Shown here one piece after another: positions 1 through 5,521 of a DNA stretch of 5,521 nucleotides (position 1 is the stretch's first letter; each line of letters begins with the position of its first letter). The notes beneath the pieces are model-generated. The model did no database searches, was not told the origin of the DNA, and saw only the letters and a program-made list of their open reading frames with translations. The DNA is from Deferribacteres bacterium JdFR-76 (GTDB lineage Bacteria > Zhuqueibacterota > JdFR-76). The stretch spans positions 1-5,521 of the forward strand of contig MTOL01000319.1 of assembly GCA_002011685.1 (NCBI GenBank), in the 5' to 3' direction. The translations under genes were made by a program, and so were the position numbers.

Positions 1-1013
1 GCGTAAACGGAACGTTTGGCCAGTTCCATCAATTTTCGGCATTGTTCTTTGGTCAGGGAAAAATTCTCGTCCTCCGGGTTGCCAGATTCTCCCCGATAAA
101 GAGCCGCGGCGGCGTATCCCACTACCTGACTTCTCGTCCCTGCAGGCACATCCCCAGAATTGGCGTATTTCAAAAGTTCAATGCGGTTGGCTCCCAGCCG
201 CTCCGCCGCGATCATCAGGGATATAATAGGCCCGCCCCCGCATGCTTCCCAACGGCGTACGGCCAGATTCTTCCACATGCTGTAATAATCCCAGTGAACC
301 AGCGCATCCAGAAATTTGCGATCCAGCTCTACCGCATCATCATAAGGATGATAGTGGGATAGATCCGAACTGGCCACTATAAGGGTCCTCTCATCTTTGA
401 TCATCTTGGCCAGAGCAACCCCCAGAGCCCGGCACGTCTCATAGCTCTGCTCCCCCATTACGATGGGCACCAGTTTAAAATCACCCAGAACCACCTGCAG
501 AAACGGCAACTGTACCTCCAGGGCATGCTCGCCCCGTCCGCCGACTGGCTGATGCCCTTCGTCCGAATAATGAAGACGTGAATCCAGCTTGGCCAGCGCT
601 TTCGCAAAGGATTTGTCCACAGGAATCCTACCCAGCGGCGTGCGGTATGCATCACCGTCATAAATTGCAACACCCCGGAAAGCTTTTACATGTGAAGGTG
701 AAATCACCACCACCCTTTCAATCGTACGGCCTTTCAGCTGTGCGTATGCATGAGCCGCAACATGGCCGGAATAGATGTACCCGGCATGAGGCGAAACCAG
801 TCCGATGAGATGCTGAATGTCAGGTTTCTTTGGCACGTTTTTTAAAAACCTCTCAACCATGGAACGCAGTTCCGTGGGATCCGATGGATAAAACGCACCG
901 GCAACAGCCGGCTCCCTTACTTTGTCCTCGGCCAGAAGAAAGGCCCCTGAAACCAGCAAAAGTATCAGAATGCCCCCCGCAATTGCCCAGCGTCGCAAGG
1001 AACGCGTATCCAT
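1..1013 (-). CDS. amrB: Membrane-anchored Memo-family protein (AmmeMemoRadiSam protein B), probably fused to AMMECR1 (protein A); C-terminus cut by window edge
   Basis: The minus-strand frame starts at ATG 1013-1011 and stays open for 337 codons to the left edge, with no stop. An AAGGAG ribosome site at 1026-1021 lies 7 bases before the ATG and fixes the start. Residues 1-29 are a basic n-region (RSLRR) and a hydrophobic stretch (about 10-28) ending LLAED: a signal peptide or N-terminal anchor. Residues about 34-307 match the Memo family, a fold related to LigB-type non-heme iron dioxygenases. Visible landmarks are SPHAGYIYSG (74-83), SPSH (105-108), EHALE (162-166), SSDLSHYHPYDDA (215-227), ACGGGPI (257-263) and YANSGDVPAG (283-292). 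H76, H108 and C258 align with the putative metal ligands of human MEMO1. From residue 318, SLTKEQCRKLMELAKRSVY resembles the first helix of AMMECR1 domains, which suggests a B-A fusion continuing outside the window. It is the last visible gene of the DUF362/radical SAM operon. Biochemical role unknown. The Memo call is very secure; the fusion is likely but only about 20 residues are seen. Confidence 0.92.
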   Translation of the reverse strand, partial: MDTRSLRRWAIAGGILILLLVSGAFLLAEDKVREPAVAGAFYPSDPTELRSMVERFLKNVPKKPDIQHLIGLVSPHAGYIYSGHVAAHAYAQLKGRTIERVVVISPSHVKAFRGVAIYDGDAYRTPLGRIPVDKSFAKALAKLDSRLHYSDEGHQPVGGRGEHALEVQLPFLQVVLGDFKLVPIVMGEQSYETCRALGVALAKMIKDERTLIVASSDLSHYHPYDDAVELDRKFLDALVHWDYYSMWKNLAVRRWEACGGGPIISLMIAAERLGANRIELLKYANSGDVPAGTRSQVVGYAAAALYRGESGNPEDENFSLTKEQCRKLMELAKRSVY

Positions 1014-1206
1014 ATCCTAACTCCTTTTCTCTGAAGAAAATAGTTGCGCCCAAAAAACCTTTCAGAACCGTTTTTTAAAACTGCGGCATCCCGGTGAACG
1101 ACACAGGCCAGTTACTTTCACGCCCCTGTCATATTTTTCTGCCACGAGAAATAGCTTCAATCCACCGAAATGACAAATGAGACATTTTACCCGGAAGTGC
1201 GGCACG
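1014..1206. other. Intergenic spacer between the radical SAM gene and the Memo gene
   Basis: These 193 bases hold no convincing ORF. The Memo ribosome site is at 1021-1026. There are two weak dyads: A6C/GT6 arms at 1052-1058 and 1070-1076 with an 11-base loop, and a TGTCAT/ATGACA pair at 1127-1132 and 1170-1175. There is no GC-rich hairpin followed by a T-run, so no clear terminator separates the two genes. I could not find a good -35/-10 pair reading toward the Memo gene. The length leaves room for a second promoter or an RNA processing site, so co-transcription with the upstream gene is likely but not shown. Confidence 0.5.
1127..1175. repeat. Imperfect inverted repeat in intergenic spacer
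   Basis: TGTCAT at 1127-1132 is mirrored by ATGACA at 1170-1175. The bases next to the arms extend the symmetry loosely (TTTTTC on the left, CGAAA on the right), and GAGAAAT lies inside at 1146-1152. The combination GTCATTTCG plus GAGAAAT on the minus strand resembles short dispersed intergenic repeats seen in some bacterial genomes. Only one copy is in this window, so dispersal cannot be shown here. Confidence 0.3.
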
Positions 1207-2337
1207 CTATATCAGCTTCTTTGACCAGATACCCGGGATGGGGTAACCGCAAAACTTGCATTTGCCGTCCTGCAAATGGATAGCACGGATGGTGTAGCCC
1301 ACCCGGTCCACAACCTTCTTATCACATTTGGGACAGTAGGTGCTTTCGGCCGGATGTCCCGGCACATTGCCAATGTAAACAAAATGAAGCCCTTCCGCGT
1401 CACAGATTTCCTTGGCGCGCTCTAAAGTTTTCACCGGTGTGGGCGGCAGGTTCTTCAGCAGATACTGCGGATAGAATCTCGAAAAGTGGATTGGAACATC
1501 CGGTCCCAGATAAGTGCGGATCCATCGGGCCAGCTCGCGGAACTCACGGTCGCTGTCATTCAACGTAGGAACTACCAGATAGACGATCTCTTCCCACACC
1601 TCTTCTTTCCGGATGGTAACCAGACCGTCCAGAACCGGCTTCAGTTCTCCGTTTACGATTTCGCGGTAATACTTTTCCGAGAATGCTTTCAGATCTACTT
1701 TGATAGCATCCACAACCTTACAAAGATCTCTCAGGGGCTCCTCTTTGATATACCCACCTGTCACCACCACGCTGGCAACACCCCGCTTGTGACCGGCCAG
1801 GGCCGTATCATACATGTACTCATAAAAAATCACGGGCTCACTGTAAGTGTAGGCGATACAGGAACAATGATAATCGTTTGCCATCGCAGCCACCTGAGAA
1901 GGTGGCATATAGTAACTGCGCACCTGTTCGGGACGGACCTGAGAAATTTCCCAGTTCTGGCAGAATTTGCAGTTTACATTGCAGCCGGCCGTTGCGATAG
2001 AAAACGCCAGCGTTCCCGGGAGAAAATGGAAAAACGGCTTTTTTTCGATGGGATCCACATGAGCGGTACAGGGCCGGGAGTAGACCAGTGTGTAATAAAT
2101 TCCCTCCCGGTTCTCGCGTGCCCCACAGTATCCCCTCTCCCGGTCGTCAATCTCGCACTCTCTGGGACAAAGATCACAGCGGATTTTTTTGTAGGGCAGC
2201 TTCTTATAGTACCGGGCTTCCCGCACAAAGCGATCCTCTTTCCCTGCCGCGTCCACCAGGGAAACAGCCGGCCCGGCAAGCGAAAAAGCAGGCGCCGTAG
2301 CCGCCATGCGCAAAAATGTTCGTCGATTCAGAGTCAT
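1207..2337 (-). CDS. amrS: AmmeMemoRadiSam system radical SAM enzyme with Tat-type N-terminus
   Basis: This 376-residue protein belongs to the radical SAM family related to pyruvate formate-lyase activating enzyme (COG1180-like). CNVNCKFC (C119, C123, C126) is the CX3CX2C motif that holds the SAM-binding 4Fe-4S cluster. TYSEPVIFYEY (164-174) and VVTGGYI (191-197) are typical of this subfamily. Before the barrel lies a cysteine cluster (C54, C57, C61, C71). At the C-terminus a CPKC...CKFC pair (C335, C338, C360, C363) followed by GYPIPGIW forms a zinc-ribbon-like tail, the usual hallmark of the AmmeMemoRadiSam enzyme. The N-terminus NRRTFLRMAATAPAFSLAG is Tat-like, with a plausible cleavage after VDA (residue 30). 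The start is supported by GAGGGG four bases before the ATG. The gene lies 44 bases after the DUF362 gene and upstream of the Memo gene that completes the system. Substrate unknown; no glycyl radical enzyme is in the window. Family call very secure; export is inferred from the signal. Confidence 0.95.
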   Translation of the reverse strand: MTLNRRTFLRMAATAPAFSLAGPAVSLVDAAGKEDRFVREARYYKKLPYKKIRCDLCPRECEIDDRERGYCGARENREGIYYTLVYSRPCTAHVDPIEKKPFFHFLPGTLAFSIATAGCNVNCKFCQNWEISQVRPEQVRSYYMPPSQVAAMANDYHCSCIAYTYSEPVIFYEYMYDTALAGHKRGVASVVVTGGYIKEEPLRDLCKVVDAIKVDLKAFSEKYYREIVNGELKPVLDGLVTIRKEEVWEEIVYLVVPTLNDSDREFRELARWIRTYLGPDVPIHFSRFYPQYLLKNLPPTPVKTLERAKEICDAEGLHFVYIGNVPGHPAESTYCPKCDKKVVDRVGYTIRAIHLQDGKCKFCGYPIPGIWSKKLI

Positions 2338-2381
2338 TTTCCCCTCGCTTTCAGATTGTTCTGGGCAATTCCAGCTCTCAT

Positions 2382-3506
2382 TTACATTTTAACGTTCAGG
2401 ACGCGGATCCGTTCAATGTCTGCAATTCCCAGCCGATGATTGCGGTCCGCAGCTGTAAAGATATAGCGCGGCTCCCGCTCATCCTCCTTCAGCGACGGTA
2501 GCTTTTCCTGTTTGCGTTTCTCCTCTATTAGGTCCCAGCCTATCCGGTCCAGAGCTACGGGATCGGTGGCAACCAGCAGCATGTTGGGATACCAGAACCA
2601 CCTCCGGATATACGAAGGTCCTCCTTCGTACTGGCCGATGGTTCCATCACAGATCGTTAGCCGGTGTTTTTTGCGAATGGGTGGAAACATGAACACATCT
2701 GCCACGTACGGATCGCCGACGTTAATATGGTATTTATTGGGGTTGTGAATGGCCCCAAAAAGATTTTTGAGGGCCAGAGTTACCCCCACAATTCCGTGGT
2801 CTTTCAGTACGGGCAGGTTGATGAACCCGTCACACATTTCAGTGAGAACGCGCGTAACCAAACTTCCAGCTGATCCATAGGTAAACAGGCGATTATCATA
2901 TCCGGCGGCATCGTTACCGAAGCAGCGAACCCGGTTTCCCCGGTAGCGGATCCGGTATCCCGCATTTTCCAGATCACGGTTCAGGCGGTCCCAGATGATA
3001 ATATCCTTCGCCCGAATCCCGGCGCGCTGAAGCCGCTCTGCCACCAGTTCCACCAGCTCCAAGGTTGTAGCATTCCCTTTTCCGGCAATGCAGTTCACTT
3101 TGAGTCCGATAACCTCGCCGGGACGAACAACTTTTTTCCAGGCTTCGTCTGCCGAATCCACATCAAAAAGCTGTTGCATTGCAGCATCCAGCAGATCTCC
3201 AAGCCGATCTGTATCCAGAGAACGGCCCCTCCGGAGTCTGGCATCCTGAGCCTTTACAACCACTCCGCGGCGTGACGGTCCTGCTTCCACCGGTTCCCAC
3301 CGGAAAACAGAACCTAATCCTGCACCGAGACCTGCCTTCACCGTCTTCCGCAAAAAATCGCGTCGCTGGATCATCGCCCTACCCATTCCCAATCTTTGCC
3401 CTATTTTCCATTGTAAATTAACACCCGCTCGTGGCGAAATCAAGACGAACATGGCTTCCGGTTCCTGTCCGGCAAACCGCAGCATCTGGAGCCTGAACAC
3501 TTGCAT
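2382..3506 (-). CDS. DUF362 domain protein with Tat signal, first gene of the AmmeMemoRadiSam operon
   Basis: The frame encodes 374 residues. QRRDFLRK (47-54) followed by TVKAGLGAGLGSVF (55-68) and a possible cleavage after VEA (75) is a twin-arginine signal, so the mature protein would lie outside the cytoplasm. The rest matches the DUF362 family: VIGLKVNCIAGKGNATT (132-148), a strand-helix segment ending DIIIWDR (168-174), LPVLKDHGIVGVTLALKNLFG (231-251), CDGTIGQYEGGP (286-297) and ATDPVALDRIG (313-323). No CX2CX2CX3C ferredoxin motif is present, unlike DUF362 proteins fused to iron-sulfur domains. The start is uncertain. ATG 3506 has AGAAGGA at 3522-3516, 9 bases upstream, but places 46 residues before the arginine pair. 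ATG 3374 (residue 45, M-IQRRDFLRK) gives a normal Tat signal but has a poor ribosome site. The longer form is given here on the ribosome-site evidence. The function of DUF362 is not established; the tight spacing to the radical SAM gene suggests a shared role. Confidence 0.87.
   Translation of the reverse strand: MQVFRLQMLRFAGQEPEAMFVLISPRAGVNLQWKIGQRLGMGRAMIQRRDFLRKTVKAGLGAGLGSVFRWEPVEAGPSRRGVVVKAQDARLRRGRSLDTDRLGDLLDAAMQQLFDVDSADEAWKKVVRPGEVIGLKVNCIAGKGNATTLELVELVAERLQRAGIRAKDIIIWDRLNRDLENAGYRIRYRGNRVRCFGNDAAGYDNRLFTYGSAGSLVTRVLTEMCDGFINLPVLKDHGIVGVTLALKNLFGAIHNPNKYHINVGDPYVADVFMFPPIRKKHRLTICDGTIGQYEGGPSYIRRWFWYPNMLLVATDPVALDRIGWDLIEEKRKQEKLPSLKEDEREPRYIFTAADRNHRLGIADIERIRVLNVKM
3410..3443 (-). 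promoter_or_regulatory. Possible weak promoter for a shorter DUF362 transcript
   Basis: On the minus strand TTGATT (3443-3438) is followed after 17 bases by TAATTT (3420-3415), overlapping a better -10-like TACAAT (3415-3410) that has a longer spacing. A transcript from here would start a little upstream of ATG 3374 and would fit the short, conventional Tat-signal form of the DUF362 protein. The matches to consensus are weak, and promoter rules for this organism are unknown. Confidence 0.2.
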
Positions 3507-3615
3507 TTTCCAAATTCCTTCTTAAATTAAATGACCGTTTTGATGACGGCAGTTGCTAAATGCTCACAAGGGTCGTTCCGATAAATTTAATGGAAAACAA
3601 AAAGGACAGGAGGCC
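3507..3615. promoter_or_regulatory. Divergent intergenic region between DUF362 operon and glycosyltransferase genes
   Basis: The two gene groups are transcribed away from each other from this stretch of roughly 110 bases, so promoters for both should lie in or near it. On the minus strand it holds AGAAGGA (3522-3516) before ATG 3506. On the plus strand it holds AAAGGA (3601-3606) and AGGAGG (3608-3613) before ATG 3616. The AT-rich runs TTAAATTAAAT (about 3522-3532) and ATAAATTTAAT (3581-3591) are candidate -10 areas, but I see no well-spaced -35 partner. CCGT/ACGG arms near 3534-3548 form only a weak dyad. Confidence 0.45.
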
Positions 3616-4908
3616 ATGGGCATTTTCAACAAATCAAGCCGGATTCATATTCACAACATCGGGTTCATCTCCACCCGCATTGCCGGAACGGACGGCGTTT
3701 CTCTTGAAATTCAGAAATGGGCCGAAGTACTGGAGCGCAACCGCTACAACTGTTTCTACTTTGCTGGTAAGCTGGACCGACCCAAAGCACAATCTTATCT
3801 GGTGGACGAGGCTTTTTTTGAACATCCGGAAGTCAAAGAAATTAATGAGGCCGTATTCGGGAAGCGCGTGCGTTCGCCCAAAATATCAAAAAAGGTGGAT
3901 CAGCTCAAACACAAACTGAAGGCAGAACTTTACCGGTTCCGCGACAAGTTTCAGATTGATTTGATCATCCCGGAAAATGCCCTGGCGATTCCCATGAATA
4001 TTCCTCTCGGACTGGCCATTACGGAATTTATTGCCGAAACGGGCATTCCCACCATTGCCCATCATCATGATTTTGCCTGGGAACGGGACCGTTTTCTAGT
4101 GAATGCATGTGAAGACTACCTGCACACGGCTTTTCCCCCCAACCTGCCCAATATTCAGCACGTGGTGATCAACTCGCTGGCTTCGCAACAGCTCAGCTAC
4201 CGGCGCGGTATTTCCAACACTATCATTCCGAACGTGCTGGATTACCTGATTGGCCCCCCCGAAGGCCGGATTCCCTGTAATGAAATCCGGGAAAAAATAG
4301 GGCTGGCCCCCGATGATGTTTTCATCCTCCAGCCCACACGGGTCATCCCCCGGAAGCGGATTGAACGTTCCATCGAAATTGTTAAGGCCGTTAATGAGGC
4401 CCTCGGCAAGAAAAACCGAGTCCTCGTAATTTCACATGCATCCGGCGACGAAGGCGACGAATATTACCGGCGCATCAAAGAATACGCCAGAGAAGTTGGC
4501 GTACAGCTCGTTCACATCGACCATCTCATTTCTGAAAATTCCGGGTCCGAATCCGGCGGTCCCAGTTATTCCATAGCGGATATTTACCGGTGTGCCGATC
4601 TGGTAACCTACCCGAGCGGCTACGAAGGGTTCGGCAACGCTTTTCTGGAAGCCATTTACTTCAAAAAACCGGTTGTTGTGAACCGATATTCCATATATAT
4701 TGTGGATATCGAACCCAAAAACTTCGATGTTATTGTAATGGACGAATTTGTTTCACCTTCGGTCGTCCAAAATATCATCCAGGTGCTGCAGGATCCGGTC
4801 CGACAAAAAGAGATGGTCGATCACAACTATGAGCTGGCGAAAAAATACTTTTCCTACGAAGTCCTGGAAGCCAAGCTCCTCCATCTGCTCAAGCATTACG
4901 ACCAGTAA
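3616..4908 (+). CDS. GT4-type (glycosyltransferase group 1) retaining glycosyltransferase
   Basis: The protein has 430 residues from ATG 3616, a normal length for a GT-B enzyme. The N-terminal half opens with GFISTRIAGTDGVSLE (16-31), a glycine-containing first-loop motif, and has AHHHDFAWERDRF (148-160), likely near the acceptor or catalytic site. The C-terminal half carries LQPTRVIPRKRIE (238-250), the usual donor-phosphate binding region, and YPSGYEGFGNAFLEA (332-346), in which E337 and E345 make the E-x7-E motif of GT4 enzymes. There is no membrane segment or signal, so a cytoplasmic enzyme using a nucleotide sugar is expected. ATG 3616 is chosen because AAAGGA (3601-3606) lies 9 bases upstream and AGGAGG (3608-3613) sits just before it; the frame also extends up to a TTG at 3553, which has no good ribosome site. 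The GTDGVSLE opening recalls glycosyltransferases of compatible-solute glycosides such as mannosylglucosylglycerate, but sugar and acceptor cannot be assigned from the sequence. A related enzyme follows 57 bases downstream. Confidence 0.9.
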   Translation: MGIFNKSSRIHIHNIGFISTRIAGTDGVSLEIQKWAEVLERNRYNCFYFAGKLDRPKAQSYLVDEAFFEHPEVKEINEAVFGKRVRSPKISKKVDQLKHKLKAELYRFRDKFQIDLIIPENALAIPMNIPLGLAITEFIAETGIPTIAHHHDFAWERDRFLVNACEDYLHTAFPPNLPNIQHVVINSLASQQLSYRRGISNTIIPNVLDYLIGPPEGRIPCNEIREKIGLAPDDVFILQPTRVIPRKRIERSIEIVKAVNEALGKKNRVLVISHASGDEGDEYYRRIKEYAREVGVQLVHIDHLISENSGSESGGPSYSIADIYRCADLVTYPSGYEGFGNAFLEAIYFKKPVVVNRYSIYIVDIEPKNFDVIVMDEFVSPSVVQNIIQVLQDPVRQKEMVDHNYELAKKYFSYEVLEAKLLHLLKHYDQ

Positions 4909-4949
4909 ACGGTTCCCGCCAGCCAAATTTTCTCATTCAATCAGAAAAA

Positions 4950-4962
4950 GTGAGGGCCTCAC
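4950..4962 (+). promoter_or_regulatory. Palindrome overlapping the ribosome binding site of the second glycosyltransferase
   Basis: GTGAGG-G-CCTCAC is a perfect dyad (6-base arms, one central base) ending three bases before ATG 4966. The only good Shine-Dalgarno-like sequence for that gene, GAGG at 4952-4955 (10 bases from the ATG), lies in its left arm. In RNA the inner five pairs could close with a 3-base loop and mask the ribosome site; in DNA it could be an operator. A weaker TTTTCT/AGAAAA pair (4928-4933 and 4943-4948) lies immediately upstream. It may also be chance. Confidence 0.35.
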
Positions 4963-4965
4963 TCT

Positions 4966-5521
4966 ATGAGCAAACCCAGCATTGCGCTGCTCCATTATTC
5001 CTGTCCGCCTGTGGTTGGCGGTGTGGAAGAAGTGATCCGCCAGCAGGCACTGCTGTTTCACCGGTACTACTACCCGGTGAAAGTTTTCGCAGGTGCTGGA
5101 AATCAGTTTGGCCAAGAATTTGAAGTGGAAATTCACCCGCTGCTGGGTTCCCGAAATCCGGATATTCTTTCTGTGCAAAAAGATGCGCTGCAGAACCGGG
5201 TCGAAATCGAAAGACTTACCGACGCCATTGTCCGCTATCTGCGCAATTCCCTCGTTGAATTCGATGTGCTCATCGCACACAATGTGCTATCCATGCATTA
5301 CAATCTACCGCTGACCTTGGCGCTCCACCGCCTCGCCGCAGAAAATGTCTGCCGTATCGTGGCCTGGAACCACGATTCGCCCTTTTTCTACGAAAATTTT
5401 CCCGAATACCTGAAGCAAAAGCCCTGGCAGATTTTGCGCACTTATAATCCGAAAATCCACTACACCACTATCTCAGAAAGCCGCCGGCATCAATTCGAAC
5501 GCCTTTTCGAAGTCCGCAACT
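4966..5521 (+). CDS. GT4-type glycosyltransferase, N-terminal half (3' end outside window)
   Basis: The plus-strand frame opens at ATG 4966 and runs without a stop for 185 codons to the window end. The protein begins SIALLHYSCPPVVGGVEEVIR (5-25), the classic first strand and glycine loop of GT4 enzymes (PP-x-x-GG-x-E). It then has VLIAHNVLSMHYNLPLTLAL (101-120), WNHDSPFFYENFP (134-146) and HYTTISESRRHQFERLF (165-181), the end of the acceptor domain, where these enzymes scan toward the inter-domain linker. The donor domain with the E-x7-E motif is beyond the window, so catalytic competence cannot be judged. No signal peptide or membrane segment is seen in the available part. GAGG at 4952-4955 supports the start. 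It is probably in one operon with the glycosyltransferase before it, and both have an HD-containing motif at a similar place, which suggests related enzymes acting in sequence. Donor and acceptor unknown. Confidence 0.9.
   Translation, partial: MSKPSIALLHYSCPPVVGGVEEVIRQQALLFHRYYYPVKVFAGAGNQFGQEFEVEIHPLLGSRNPDILSVQKDALQNRVEIERLTDAIVRYLRNSLVEFDVLIAHNVLSMHYNLPLTLALHRLAAENVCRIVAWNHDSPFFYENFPEYLKQKPWQILRTYNPKIHYTTISESRRHQFERLFEVRN

Noticed and set aside
458..1053. Short open frames on both strands inside the Memo gene region
   Set aside because: They are in other frames of a continuous Memo coding sequence that shows strong family motifs throughout; none has a good ribosome site or a domain.
1052..1076. 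A6C/GT6 hairpin as a transcription terminator
   Set aside because: The stem is almost all A-T with one G-C pair and an 11-base loop, and lies just before a gene on the same strand; it is not stable enough to call.
1207..2337. Pyruvate formate-lyase activating enzyme
   Set aside because: The radical SAM core is of that type, but the N-terminal cysteine cluster, the C-terminal zinc-ribbon tail and the neighbouring Memo gene mark it as the AmmeMemoRadiSam enzyme, and no glycyl radical enzyme is present.
1486..2439. 317-residue plus-strand open frame
   Set aside because: It lies antisense to the radical SAM gene, whose motifs and ribosome site are unmistakable. Its translation shows no recognisable domain and has the composition of a complement frame.
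3553..3615. Upstream extension of the first glycosyltransferase to a TTG codon
   Set aside because: The 21 extra residues are polar and unlike the start of a GT-B fold, the TTG has no ribosome site, and ATG 3616 does.
4909..4965. Terminator between the two glycosyltransferases
   Set aside because: There is only a weak 6-base AT-rich pair with no following T-run; the short gap and shared direction favour one operon.

Overview
The window looks like bacterial chromosome, gene-dense and of moderate GC. It holds two divergent gene groups separated by about 110 bases. Nothing in it fixes the taxon. Two proteins with twin-arginine (Tat) signals, a membrane-anchored Memo protein and GT4 glycosyltransferases fit an anaerobic or thermophilic lineage or an uncultivated candidate phylum, but that is inference. 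I found no tRNA, rRNA, CRISPR array, insertion sequence or phage gene.

Minus strand, read right to left from about 3506 to 1: an apparent operon of three genes. First is a Tat-signal DUF362 protein (2382-3506). After 44 bases comes the radical SAM enzyme of the 'AmmeMemoRadiSam' trio (1207-2337), also with a Tat-type N-terminus. After 193 bases comes a Memo-family protein (AmmeMemoRadiSam protein B) with an N-terminal signal or anchor segment. The Memo frame stays open through the left edge, where the first residues of what looks like an AMMECR1 domain (protein A) appear. The three hallmark parts of this widely conserved but poorly understood system are therefore probably all present, with B and A fused. 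No six-frame track entry represents the Memo gene because it has no stop inside the window; I translated it by hand.

Plus strand, 3616 to the right edge: two consecutive GT4-type glycosyltransferases. The first is complete (430 residues, E-x7-E motif). The second starts 57 bases downstream and is cut by the window end after 185 residues. They probably form a separate transcription unit making a glycoside or surface glycan; the product cannot be named from the sequence.

The most interesting point is that every member of the minus-strand operon carries an export or anchoring signal. Radical SAM enzymes, Memo and AMMECR1 are normally thought of as cytosolic. This suggests an envelope-located version of the system with a DUF362 protein as a fourth component.
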